Positions 1-11,900 of a stretch of DNA of 64,000 nucleotides are shown piece by piece. Every line of letters begins with the position of its first letter. The first letter of the stretch is position 1. The stretch lies in NCBI GenBank assembly GCA_964019135.1, contig OZ025256.1:2852001-2916000 (forward strand). Direction: 5' to 3'. The translations under genes and the position numbers were made by a program. Under the pieces are notes generated by a model, which searched no databases, had not been told where the DNA came from, and worked only from the letters and a program-made list of their open reading frames with translations. This stretch comes from Arenicola marina. Its lineage: Eukaryota > Annelida > Polychaeta > Arenicolidae.

Positions 1-68
1 GGAAGGAGGAGGGATTAGGGGGATGGTGTAGGCGGGAGGAGGAGGGTAGGGTGCTGGTGTTGGCGGAA

Positions 69-3000
69 GGAGGAGAGAGTAGGGACTGGTGTTGGCGGAA
101 GGAGGAGGGACTAGGGGGCTGGTGTTGGCGGAAGGAGGGGGGTAGGGGGCTGGTGTTGGCGGGAGGAGGGGGGTAGGGAGCTGGTGTTGGCGGAAGGAGG
201 AGGGAGTAGGGAGCTGGTGTTGGCGGGAGGAGGAGGGGGTAGGGGGCTGGTGTTGGCGGGAGAAGGAGGGGGTAGGGGGCTGGTGTTGGCGGAAGGAGGA
301 GGGAGTAGGGGGCTGGTGTTGGCGGAAGGAGGAGGGGGTAGGGGGCTGGTTTAGGCGGAAGGATGAGGGAGTAGGGGGCTGGTGTTGGCGGGAGGAGGAG
401 GGGGTAGGGGGCTGGTGTTGGCGGAAGAAGGAGGGTGGAGGGGGCTGGTGTTGGCGGAAGGAGGAGGGGGTAGGGGGCTGGTTTAGGCGGAAGGATGAGG
501 GGGTAGGGAGCTGGTGTAGGCGGCAGGAGGAGGGAGTAGGGGGCTGGTGTTGGCGGAAGGACGAGGGTAGGGTTCTGGTGTTGCGGAAGGAGGAGGGACT
601 AGGGGGCTGGTGTTGGCGGGAGGAGGAGGGGGTAGGGGGCTGGTGTTTGCGGGATGAGGGAGTAGGGGGCTGGTGTTGGCGGAAGAAGGAGGGAGTAGGG
701 GGCTGGTTTTGGCGGAAGGAGGGGGGTAGGGGGCTGGTGTAGGCGGGAGAAGGAGGGAGTAGGGGGCTGGTTTAGGCGGGAGGAGGAGGGGGTAGGGGGC
801 TGGTGTTTGCGGGATGAGGGAGTAGGGGGCTGGTGTTGGCGGAAGAAGGAGGGAGTAGGGGGCTGGTTTTGGCGGAAGGAGGGGGGTAGGGGGCTGGTGT
901 AGGCGGGAGAAGGAGGGAGTAGGGGGCTGGTTTAGGCGGGAGGAGGAGGGGGTAGGGGGCTGGTGTTTGCGGGATGAGGGAGTAGGGGGCTGGTGTTGGC
1001 GGAAGAAGGAGGGAGTAGGGGGCTGGTTTTGGCGGAAGGAGGGGGGTAGGGGGCTGGTGTTGGCGGGAGAAGGAGGGAGTAGGGGGCTGGTTTTGGCGGA
1101 AGGAGGGGGGTAGGGGGCTGGTGTAGGCGGGAGAAGGAGGGAGTAGGGGGCTGGTGTAGGCGGCAGCAGGATGGAGTAGGGTGTTGGTGTTGGCGGGAGG
1201 AGCGCGGTAGGGAGCTGGTGTTGGGGGAAGGAGGAGGGGGTAGGGGGCTGGTGTTGGCGGGAGGAGGAGGGGGTAGGGGGCTGGTGTTGGCGGGAGAAGG
1301 AGGGAGTAGGGGGCTGGTGTAGGCGGCAGCAGGATGGAGTAGGGTGTTGGTGTTGGCGGGAGGAGGGGGGTAGGGAGCTGGTGTTGGGGGAAGGAGGAGG
1401 GAATAGGGGGATGGTGTAGGCGGGAGGAGGAGGGGGTAGGGGGCTGGTGTTGGCGGGAGAAGGAGAGAGTAGGGTGCTGGTGTAGGCGGCAGCAGGATGG
1501 AGTAGGGTGTTGGTGTTGGCGGGAGGAGGGGGGTAGGGAGCTGGTGTTGGGGGAAGGAGGAGGGATTAGGGGGATGGTGTAGGCGGGAGGAGGAGGGGGT
1601 AGGGGGCTGGTGTTGGCGGGGAAAGGAGGGAGTAGGGGGCTGGTGTTGGCGGAAGGAGGAGGGGGTAGGGGGCTGGTGTTGGCGGGAGAAGGAGGGAGTA
1701 GGGGGCTGGTGTTGGCGGGAGAAGGAGGGAGTAGGGGGCTGGTGTTGGCGGAAGGAGGAGGGGGTAGGGAGCTGGTGTTGGGGGAAGGAGGAGGGATTAG
1801 GGGGATGGTGTAGGCGGGAGGAGGAGGGGGTAGGGGGCTGGTGTAGGCGGGAGGAGGAGGGAGTAGGGGGCTGGTGTTGGCGGGAGGAGGAGGGGGTAGG
1901 GGGCTGGTGTTGGGCTAAGGAGGAGGGATTAGGTGGATGGTGTAGGCGGGAGGAGGACGGGGTAGGGGGCTGGTGTTGGGGGAAGGAGGAGGGATTAGGG
2001 GGATGGTGTAGGCGGGAGGAGGAGGGGGTAGGGGGCTGGTGTAGGCGGGAGGAGGAGGGAGTAGGGGGCTGGTGTTGGCGGGAGGAGGGGGGTAGGGAGC
2101 TGGTGTTGGGGGAAGGAGGAGGGATTAGGGGGATGGTGTAGGCGGGAGGAGGAGGAATTAGGGGGATGGTGTAGGCGGCAGGAGGAGTGGGTCGGGGGCT
2201 GGTGTTGGCGGGAGAAGGAGGGAGTAGGGGGCTGGTGTTGGCGGGAGGAGGGGGGTAGGGGGCTGGTGTTGGCGGGAGGAGGAGGGAGTAGGGAGCTGGT
2301 GTTGGCGGAAGGAGGAGGGAGTAGGGAGCTGGTGTTGGCGGGAGGAGGAGGGGGGTAGGGGGCTGGTGTAGGCGGGAGGAGGAGGGTAGGGTGCTGGTGT
2401 TGGCGGAAGGAGGAGAGAGTAGGGACTGGTGTTGGCGGAAGGAGGAGGGACTAGGGGGCTGGTGTTGGCGGAAGGAGGGGGGTAGGGGGCTGGTGTTGGC
2501 GGGAGGAGGGGGGTAGGGAGCTGGTGTTGGCGGAAGGAGGAGGGAGTAGGGAGCTGGTGTTGGCGGGAGGAGGAGGGACTAGGGGGCTGGTGTTGGCGGA
2601 AGGAGGGGGGTAGGGGGCTGGTGTTGGCGGGAGGAGGGGGGTAGGGAGCTAGTGTTGGCGGAAGGAGGAGGGAGTAGGGAGCTGGTGTTGGCGGGAGGAG
2701 GAGGGGGTAGGGGGCTGGTGTTGGCGGGAGGAGGAGGGAGTATTGGGCTGGTGTTTGCGGGAGGAGGAGGGGGTAGGGGGCTGGTGTTGGCGGGAGGAGG
2801 AGGGAGTAGGGGGCTGGTGTTGGCGGGAGGAGGAGAGAGTAGGGACTGGTGTTGGCGGAAGGAGGAGGGACTAGGGGGCTGGTGTTGGCGGAAGGAGGGG
2901 GGTAGGGGGCTGGTGTTGGCGGGAGGAGGGGGGTAGGGAGCTGGTGTTGGCGGAAGGAGGAGGGAGTAGGGAGCTGGTGTTGGCGGGAGGAGGAGGGGGT

Positions 3001-5662
3001 AGGGGGCTGGTGTTGGCGGGAGAAGGAGGGGGTAGGGGGCTGGTGTTGGCGGAAGGAGGAGGGAGTAGGGGGCTGGTGTTGGCGGAAGGAGGAGGGGGTA
3101 TGGGGCTGGTTTAGGCGGAAGAATGAGGGAGTAGGGGGCTGGTGTTGGCGGGAGGAGGAGGTGGTAGGGGGCTGGTGTTGGCGGAAGAAGGAGGGAGGAT
3201 GGGGCTGGTGTTGGCGGAAGGAGGAGGGGGTAGGGGGCTGGTTTAGGCGGAAGGATGAGGGGGTAGGGAGCTGGTGTAGGCGGCAGGAGGAGGGAGTAGG
3301 GGGCTGGTGTTGGCGGAAGGACGAGGGTAGGGTTCTGGTGTTGCGGAAGGAGGAGGGACTAGGGGGCTGGTGTTGGCGGGAGGAGGAGGGGGTAGGGGGC
3401 TGGTGTTTGCGGGATGAGGGAGTAGGGGGCTGGTGTTGGCGGAAGAAGGAGGGAGTAGGGGGCTGGTTTTGGCGGAAGGAGGGAGGTAGGGGGCTGGTGT
3501 AGGCGGGAGAAGGAGGGAGTAGGGGGCTGGTTTAGGCGGGAGGAGGAGGGGGTAGGGGGCTGGTGTTTGCGGGATGAGGGAGTAGGGGGCTGGTGTTGGC
3601 GGAAGAAGGAGGGAGTAGGGGGCTGGTTTTGGCGGAAGGAGGGGGGTAGGGGGCTGGTGTAGGCGGGAGAAGGAGGGAGTAGGGGGCTGGTTTAGGCGGG
3701 AGGAGGAGGGGGTAGGGGGCTGGTGATTGCGGGATGAGGGAGTAGGGGGCTGGTGTTGGCGGAAGAAGGAGGGAGTAGGGGGCTGGTTTTGGCGGAAGGA
3801 GGGGGGTAGGGGGCTGGTGTTGGCGGGAGAAGGAGGGAGTAGGGGGCTGGTTTTGGCGGAAGGAGGGGGGTAGGGGGCTGGTGTAGGCGGGAGAAGGAGG
3901 GAGTAGGGGGCTGGTGTAGGCGGCAGCAGGATGGAGTAGGGTGTTGGTGTTGGCGGGAGGAGGGGGGTAGGGAGCTGGTGTTGGGGGAAGGAGGAGGGGG
4001 TAGGGGGCTGGTGTTGGCGGGAGGAGGAGGGGGTAGGGGGCTGGTGTTGGCGGGAGAAGGAGGGAGTAGGGGGCTGGTGTAGGCGGCAGCAGGATGGAGT
4101 AGGGTGTTGGTGTTGGCGGGAGGAGGGGGGTAGGGAGCTGGTGTTGGGGGAAGGAGGAGGGAATAGGGGGATGGTGTAGGCGGGAGGAGGAGGGGGTAGG
4201 GGGCTGGTGTTGGCGGGAGAAGGAGAGAGTAGGGGGCTGGTGTAGGCGGCAGCAGGATGGAGTAGGGTGTTGGTGTTGGCGGGAGGAGGGGGGTAGGGAG
4301 CTGGTGTTGGGGGAAGGAGGAGGGATTAGGGGGATGGTGTAGGCGGGAGGAGGAGGGGGTAGGGGGCTGGTGTTGGCGGGAGAAGGAGGGAGTAGGGGGC
4401 TGGTGTTGGCGGAAGGAGGAGGGGGTAGGGGGCTGGTGTTGGCGGGAGAAGGAGGGAGTAGGGGGCTGGTGTTGGCGGGAGGAGGAGGGAGTAGGGGGCT
4501 GGTGTAGGCGGGAGGTGGAGGGAGTAGGGGGCTGGTGTTGGCGGGAGGAGGAGGGAGTAGGGTGTTGGTGTTGGCGGAAGGAGGAGGGGGTAGGGAGCTG
4601 GTGTTGGGGGAAGGAGGAGGGATTAGGTGGATGGTGTAGGCGGGAGGAGGACGGGGTAGGGGGCTGGTGTAGGCGGGAGGAGGAGGGAGTAGGGGGCTGG
4701 TGTTGGCGGGAGGAGGAGGGGGTAGGGGGCTGGTGTTGGGCTAAGGAGGAGGGATTAGGTGGATGGTGTAGGCGGGAGGAGGACGGGGTAGGGGGCTGGT
4801 GTTGGGGGAAGGAGGAGGGATTAGGGGGATGGTGTAGGCGGGAGGAGAAGGGGGTAGGGGGCTGGTGTAGGCGGGAGGAGGAGGGAGTAGGGGGCTGGTG
4901 TTGGCGGGAGGAGGGGGGTAGGGAGCTGGTGTTGGGGGAAGGAGGAGGGATTAGGGGGATGGTGTAGGCGGGAGGAGGAGGAATTAGGGGGATGGTGTAG
5001 GCGGCAGGTGGAGTGGGTCGGGGGCTGGTGTTGGCGGGAGAAGGAGGGAGTAGGGGGCTGGTGTTGGCGGGAGGAGGGGGGTAGGGGGCTGGTGTTGGCG
5101 GGAGGAGGAGGGAGTAGGGAGCTGGTGTTGGCGGAAGGAGGAGGGAGTAGGGAGCTGGTGTTGGCGGGAGGAGGAGGGGGGTAGGGGGCTGGTGTAGGCG
5201 GGAGGAGGAGGGTAGGGTGCTGGTGTTGGCGGAAGGAGGAGAGAGTAGGGACTGGTGTTGGCGGAAGGAGGAGGGACTAGGGGGCTGGTGTTGGCGGAAG
5301 GAGGGGGGTAGGGGGCTGGTGTTGGCGGGAGGAGGGGGGTAGGGAGCTGGTGTTGGCGGAAGGAGGAGGGAGTAGGGAGCTGGTGTTGGCGGGAGGAGGA
5401 GGGACTAGGGGGCTGGTGTTGGCGGAAGGAGGGGGGTAGGGGGCTGGTGTTGGCGGGAGGAGGTGGGTAGGGAGCTGGTGTTGGCGGAAGGAGGAGGGAG
5501 TAGGGAGCTGGTGTTGGCGGGAGGAGGAGGGGGTAGGGGGCTGGTGTTGGCGGGAGCAGGAGGGAGTATTGGGCTGGTGTTTGCGGGAGGAGGAGGGGGT
5601 AGGGGGCTGGTGTTGGCGGGAGGAGGAGGGAGTAGGGGGCTGGTGTTGGCGGGAGGAGGAGG
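69..5662 (+). repeat. Higher-order duplication of about 2.8 kb inside the minisatellite
   Basis: Two consecutive blocks of about 2.8 kb repeat the same order of variant units with few differences. Positions 69 to about 1,700 match 2,829 to about 4,460 at an offset of 2,760. Positions about 1,860-2,836 match 4,686-5,662 at an offset of 2,826. The offset changes by 66 bp, which is two units, so whole units were gained or lost after duplication. A shorter sub-block starting at 31 recurs at 2,371 and 5,197. The match ends where the 2,836 copy continues into AGAGAGTAGGGACTGG. Confidence 0.85.
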
Positions 5663-5929
5663 GAGTAGGGGGCTGGTGTTGGCGGGAGGAGGAGGGAGTA
5701 GGGGGCTGGTGTTGGTGGGAGAAGGAGGGAGTAGGGGGCTGGTGTAGGCGGCAGCAGGAGGGAGTAGGGTGTTGGTGTTGGCGGGAGGAGGTGGGTAGGG
5801 AGCTGGTGTTGGGGGAAGGAGGAGGGATTAGGGGGCTGGTGTAGGCGGGAGGAGGAGGGGGTAGGGGGCTGGTGTAGGCGGGAGGAGGAGGGAGTAGGGG
5901 GCTGGTGTCGGCGGGAGGAGGAGGGGGTA

Positions 5930-8900
5930 GGGGGCTTGTGTTGGCGGGAGAAAGAGGGAATAGGGGGCTGGTGTAGGCGGCAGCAGGAGGGAGTAAGGTG
6001 CTGGTGTTGGCGGGAGGAGAGGGGTAGGGAGCTGGTGTTGGCGGAAGGAGGAGGGAGTAGGGGGCTGGTGTTGGCGGAAGGAGGAGGGGTAGGGGGCTGG
6101 AGTAGGCGGGAGGAGGAGGGAGTAGGGGGCTGGTGTAGGCGGGAGGAGGAGGGGGTATCGGGCTGGTGTTGGCGGAAGGAGGAGGGAGTAGGGGGCTGGT
6201 GTAGGCGGCAGGAGGAGGGGGTAGGGGGCTGGTGTAGGCGGGAGGAGGAGGGAGTAGGGGGCTGGTGTCGGCGGGAGGAGGAGGGGGTAGGGGGCTTGTG
6301 TTGGCGGGAGAAAGAGGGAATAGGGGGCTGGTGTAGGCGGCAGCAGGAGGGAGTAGGGGGCTGGTATTGGCGGGAGGAGGAGGGAGTAGGGGGCTGGTGT
6401 AGGCGGGAGGAGGAGGGAGTAGGGGGCTGGTGTTGGCGGGAGAAGGAGGGAGTAGGAGGCTGGTGTTGGCGGAAGGAGGAGGGGGTAGGGAGCTGGTGTT
6501 GGGGGAAGGAGGAGGGATTAGGGGGATGGTGTAGGCGGCAGGAGGAGGGGGTAGGGGGCTGGTGTAGGCGGGAGGAGGAGGGAGTAGGGGGCTGGTGTCG
6601 GCAGAAGGATGAGGGGGCAGGAGGCTGGTGTTGGCGAGAGAAGGAGGGAATAGGGGGCTGGTGTAGGCGGCAGCAGGAGGAAGTAGGGTGCTGGTGTTGG
6701 CGTAAGGAGGGGGGTAGGGAGCTGGTGTTGGCGGAAGGAGGAGGGAGTAGGGGGCTGGTGTTGGCGGGAGGAGGAGGGAGTAGGGGGCTGGTGTTGGCGC
6801 GATGAGGAGGAGGGAGTAGGGGGCTGGTGTTGGGGGAAGGAGGAGGGAGTAGGGGGCTGGTGTTGGCGGGAGAAGGAGGGAGTAGGGGGCTGGTGTTGGC
6901 GGAAGGAGGGGGGTAGGGGGCTGGTGTTGGTGGGAGGAGGAGGGAGTAGGGGGCTGGTGTAGGCGGCAGCAGGAGGGAGTAAGGTGCTGGTGTTGGCGGG
7001 AGGAGAGGGGTAGGGGGCTGGTGTTGGCGGAAGAAGGAGGCAGTAGGGGGCTGGTGTTGGCGGGAGGAGGAGGGAGTAGGGGGCTGGTGTTGGCGCGATG
7101 AGGAGGAGGGAGTAGGGGGCTGGTGTTGGGGGAAGGAGGAGGGAGTAGGGGGCTGGTGTTGGCGGGAGGAGGAGGGAGTAGGGGGCTGGTGTTGGCGCGA
7201 TGAGGAGGAGGGAGTAGGGAGCTGGTGTTGGGGGAAGGAGGAGGGAGTAGGGGGCTAGAGTAGGCGGGAGGAGGAGGGGGTAGGGGGCTGGTGTAGGCGG
7301 GAGGATGAGGGAGTAGGGGGCTGGTGTAGGCGGGAGGAGGAGGGGGTATCGGGCTGGTGTTGGCGGAAGGAGGAGGGAGTAGGGAGCTGGTGTTGGGTGA
7401 AGGAGGAGGGAGCAGGGGGCTGGAGTGGGCGGGAGGAGGAGGGAGTAGGGGGCTGGTGTAGGCGGGAGGAGGAGGGGGTAGGGGGCTGGTGTTGGCGGGA
7501 GAAGGAGGGAGTAGGGGGCTGGTGTTGGCGGGAGAAGGAGGGAGTAGGGGGCTGGTGTAGGCGGGAGGAGGAGGGAGTAGGGGGCTGGTGTAGGCGGGAG
7601 GAGGAGGGGGTAGGGGGCTGGTGTTGGCGGGAGAAGGAGGGAGTAGGAGGCTGGTGTTGGCGGAAGGAGGAGGGGGTAGGGAGCTGGTGTTGGGGGAAGG
7701 AGGAGGGATTAGGGGGATGGTGTAGGCGGCAGGAGGAGGGGGTAGGGGGCTGGTGTTGGCGGAAGGAGGAGGGGGTAGGGGGCTGGTGTAGGCGGGAGGA
7801 GAGGGGTAGGGGGCTGGTGTTGTCGGGAGGAGGAGGGGGTAGGGGGCTGGTGTTGGCGGGAGGAGGAGGGGGTAGGGGGCTGGTGTAGGCGGGAGGAGGA
7901 GGGGGTAGGGGGCTGGTGAAGGCGGATGGAGGAGGGGGTAGGGGGCTGGTGTAGGCGGGAGGAGGAGGGGGTAGGGGGCTGGTGTTGGCGGGAGAAGGAG
8001 GGAGTAGGAGGCTGGTGTTGGCGGAAGGAGGAGGGGGTAGGGAGCTGGTGTTGGGGGAAGGAGGAGGGATTAGGGGGATGGTGTAGGCGGCAGGAGGAGG
8101 GGGTAGGGGGCTGGTGTTGGCGGAAGGAGGAGGGGGTAGGGGGCTGGTGTTGGCGGAAGGAGGAGGGGGTAGGGGGCTGGTGTTGGCGGGAGGAGAGGGG
8201 TAGGGAGCTGGTGTTGGCGGAAGGAGGAGGGAGTGGGGGGCTGGTGTAGGCGGGAGGAGGAGGGAGTAGGGGGCTGGTGTTGGCGGAAGGAGGAGGGGGT
8301 AGGGGGCTGGTGTTGGCGGGAGGAGAGGGGTAGGGAGCTGGTGTTGGCGGAAGGAGGAGGGAGTAGGGGGCTGGTGTTGGCGGGAGGAGAGGGGTAGGGA
8401 GCTGGTGTTGGCGGAAGGAGGAGGGAGTAGGGGGCTGGTGTAGGCGGGAGGAGGAGGGAGTAGGGGGCTGGTGTTGGCGGAAGGAGGAGGGAGTAGGGGG
8501 CTGGTGTTGGCGGGAGGAGGAGGGAGTAGGGGGCTGGTGTTGGCGCGATGAGGAGGAGGGAGTAGGGGGCTGGTGTTGGGGGAAGGAGGAGGGAGTAGGG
8601 GGCTGGTGTTGGCGGGAGAAGGAGGGAGTAGGGGGCTGGTGTTGGCGGAAGGAGGGGGGTAGGGGGCTGGTGTTGGTGGGAGGAGGAGGGAGTAGGGGGC
8701 TGGTGTAGGCGGCAGCAGGAGGGAGTAAGGTGCTGGTGTTGGCGGGAGGAGAGGGGTAGGGGGCTGGTGTTGGCGGAAGAAGGAGGGAGTAGGGGGCTGG
8801 TGTTGGCGGGAGGAGGAGGGAGTAGGGGGCTGGTGTTGGCGCGATGAGGAGGAGGGAGTAGGGGGCTGGTGTTGGGGGAAGGAGGAGGGAGTAGGGGGCT

Positions 8901-11900
8901 GGTGTTGGCGGGAGAAGGAGGGAGTAGGGGGCTGGTGTAGGCGGAAGGAGGAGGGGGTAGGGGGCTGGTTTAGGCGGAAGGAGGAGGGAGTATCGGGCTG
9001 GTGTTGGCGGGAGGAGGAGGGAGTAGGGAGCTGGTGTTGGGGGAAGGAGGAGGGAGTAGGGGGCTAGAGTAGGCGGGAGGAGGAGGGGGTAGGGGGCTGG
9101 TGTTGGGGGAAGGATGAGGGAGTAGGGGGCTGGTGTTGGCGGGAGGAGGAGGGAGTAGGGGGCTGGTGTAGGCGGGAGGATGAGGGAGTAGGGGGCTGGT
9201 GTAGGCGGGAGGAGGAGGGGGTATCGGGCTGGTGTTGGCGGAAGGAGGAGGGAGTAGGGAGCTGGTGTTGGGGGAAGGAGGAGGGAGCAGGGGGCTGGAG
9301 TGGGCGGGAGGAGGAGGGAGTAGGGGGCTGGTGTAGGCGGAAGGAGGAGGGAGTAGGGGGCTGGTGTTGGCGGGAGAAGGAGGGAGTAGGAGGCTGGTGT
9401 TGGCGGGAGGAGGAGGGAGTAGGGGGCTGGTGTTGGCGGAAGGAGGAGGGAGTAGGGGGCTGGTGTTGGCGGGAGAAGGAGGGAGTAGGAGGCTGGTGTT
9501 GGCGGAAGGAGGAGGGGGTAGGGAGCTGGTGTTGGGGGAAGGAGGAGGGATTAGGGGGATGGTGTAGGCGGCAGGAGGAGGGGGTAGGGGGCTGGTGTTG
9601 GCGGAAGGAGGAGGGGGTAGGGGGCTGGTGTAGGCGGGAGGAGAGGGGTAGGGGGCTGGTGTTGTCGGGAGGAGGAGGGGGTAGGGGGCTAGTGTTGGCG
9701 GGAGGAGGAGGGGGTAGGGGGCTGGTGTAGGCGGGAGGAGGAGGGGGTAGGGGGCTGGTGTAGGCGGATGGAGGAGGGGGTAGGGGGCTGGTGTAGGCGG
9801 GAGGAGGAGGGGGTAGGGGGCTGGTGTTGGCGGGAGAAGGAGGGAGTAGGAGGCTGGTGTTGGCGGAAGGAGGAGGGGGTAGGGAGCTGGTGTTGGGGGA
9901 AGGAGGAGGGATTAGGGGGATGGTGTAGGCGGCAGGAGGAGGGGGTAGGGGGCTGGTGTTGGCGGAAGGAGGAGGGGGTAGGGGGCTGGTGTTGGCGGGA
10001 GGAGAGGGGCAGGGAGCTGGTGTTGGCGGAAGGAGGAGGGAGTAGGGGGCTGGTGTAGGCGGGAGGAGGAGGGAGTAGGGGGCTGGTGTTGGCGGAAGGA
10101 GGAGGGGGTAGGGGGCTGGTGTTGGCGGGAGGAGAGGGGTAGGGAGCTGGTGTTGGCGGAAGGAGGAGGGAGTAGGGGGCTGGTGTCGGCGGGAGGAGGA
10201 GGGGGTAGGGGGCTTGTGTTGGCGGGAGAAAGAGGGAATAGGGGGCTGGTGTAGGCGGCAGCAGGAGGGAGTAAGGTGCTGGTGTTGGCGGGAGGAGAGG
10301 GGTAGGGAGCTGGTGTTGGCGGAAGGAGGAGGGAGTAGGGGGCTGGTGTTGGCGGAAGGAGGAGGGGTAGGGGGCTGGAGTAGGCGGGAGGAGGAGGGAG
10401 TAGGGGGCTGGTGTAGGCGGGAGGAGGAGGGGGTATCGGGCTGGTGTTGGCGGAAGGAGGAGGGAGTAGGGAGCTGGTGTTGGGGGAAGGAGGAGGGAGC
10501 AGGGGGCTGGAGTGGGCGGGAGGAGGAGGGAGTAGGGGGCTGGTATTGGCGGGAGGAGGAGGGAGTAGGGGGCTGGTGTAGGCGGGAGGAGGAGGGAGTA
10601 GGGGGCTGGTGTTGGCGGGAGAAGGAGGGAGTAGGAGGCTGGTGTTGGCGGAAGGAGGAGGGGGTAGGGAGCTGGTGTTGGGGGAAGGAGGAGGGATTAG
10701 GGGGATGGTGTAGGCGGCAGGAGGAGGGGGTAGGGGGCTGGTGTAGGCGGGAGGAGGAGGGAGTAGGGGGCTGGTGTCGGGAGAAGGATGAGGGGGCAGG
10801 AGGCTGGTGTTGGCGAGAGAAGGAGGGAATAGGGGGCTGGTGTAGGCGGCAGCAGGAGGAAGTAGGGTGCTGGTGTTGGCGTAAGGAGGGGGGTAGGGAG
10901 CTGGTGTTGGCGGAAGGAGGAGGGAGTAGGGGGCTGGTGTTGGCGGGAGGAGGAGGGAGTAGGGGGCTGGTGTTGGCGCGATGAGGAGGAGGGAGTAGGG
11001 GGCTGGTGTTGGGGGAAGGAGGAGGGAGTAGGGGGCTGGTGTTGGCGGGAGAAGGAGGGAGTAGGGGGCTGGTGTTGGCGGAAGGAGGGGGGTAGGGGGC
11101 TGGTGTTGGTGGGAGGAGGAGGGAGTAGGGGGCTGGTGTAGGCGGCAGCAGGAGGGAGTAAGGTGCTGGTGTTGGCGGGAGGAGAGGGGTAGGGGGCTGG
11201 TGTTGGCGGAAGAAGGAGGGAGTAGGGGGCTGGTGTTGGCGGGAGGAGGAGGGAGTAGGGGGCTGGTGTTGGCGCGATGAGGAGGAGGGAGTAGGGGGCT
11301 GGTGTTGGGGGAAGGAGGAGGGAGTAGGGGGCTGGTGTTGGCGGGAGGAGGAGGGAGTAGGGGGCTGGTGTTGGCGCGATGAGGAGGAGGGAGTAGGGAG
11401 CTGGTGTTGGGGGAAGGAGGAGGGAGTAGGGGGCTAGAGTAGGCGGGAGGAGGAGGGGGTAGGGGGCTGGTGTAGGCGGGAGGATGAGGGAGTAGGGGGC
11501 TGGTGTAGGCGGGAGGAGGAGGGGGTATCGGGCTGGTGTTGGCGGAAGGAGGAGGGAGTAGGGAGCTGGTGTTGGGTGAAGGAGGAGGGAGCAGGGGGCT
11601 GGAGTGGGCGGGAGGAGGAGGGAGTAGGGGGCTGGTGTAGGCGGGAGGAGGAGGGGGTAGGGGGCTGGTGTTGGCGGGAGAAGGAGGGAGTAGGGGGCTG
11701 GTGTTGGCGGGAGAAGGAGGGAGTAGGGGGCTGGTGTAGGCGGGAGGAGGAGGGAGTAGGGGGCTGGTGTAGGCGGGAGGAGGAGGGGGTAGGGGGCTGG
11801 TGTTGGCGGGAGAAGGAGGGAGTAGGAGGCTGGTGTTGGCGGAAGGAGGAGGGGGTAGGGAGCTGGTGTTGGGGGAAGGAGGAGGGATTAGGGGGATGGT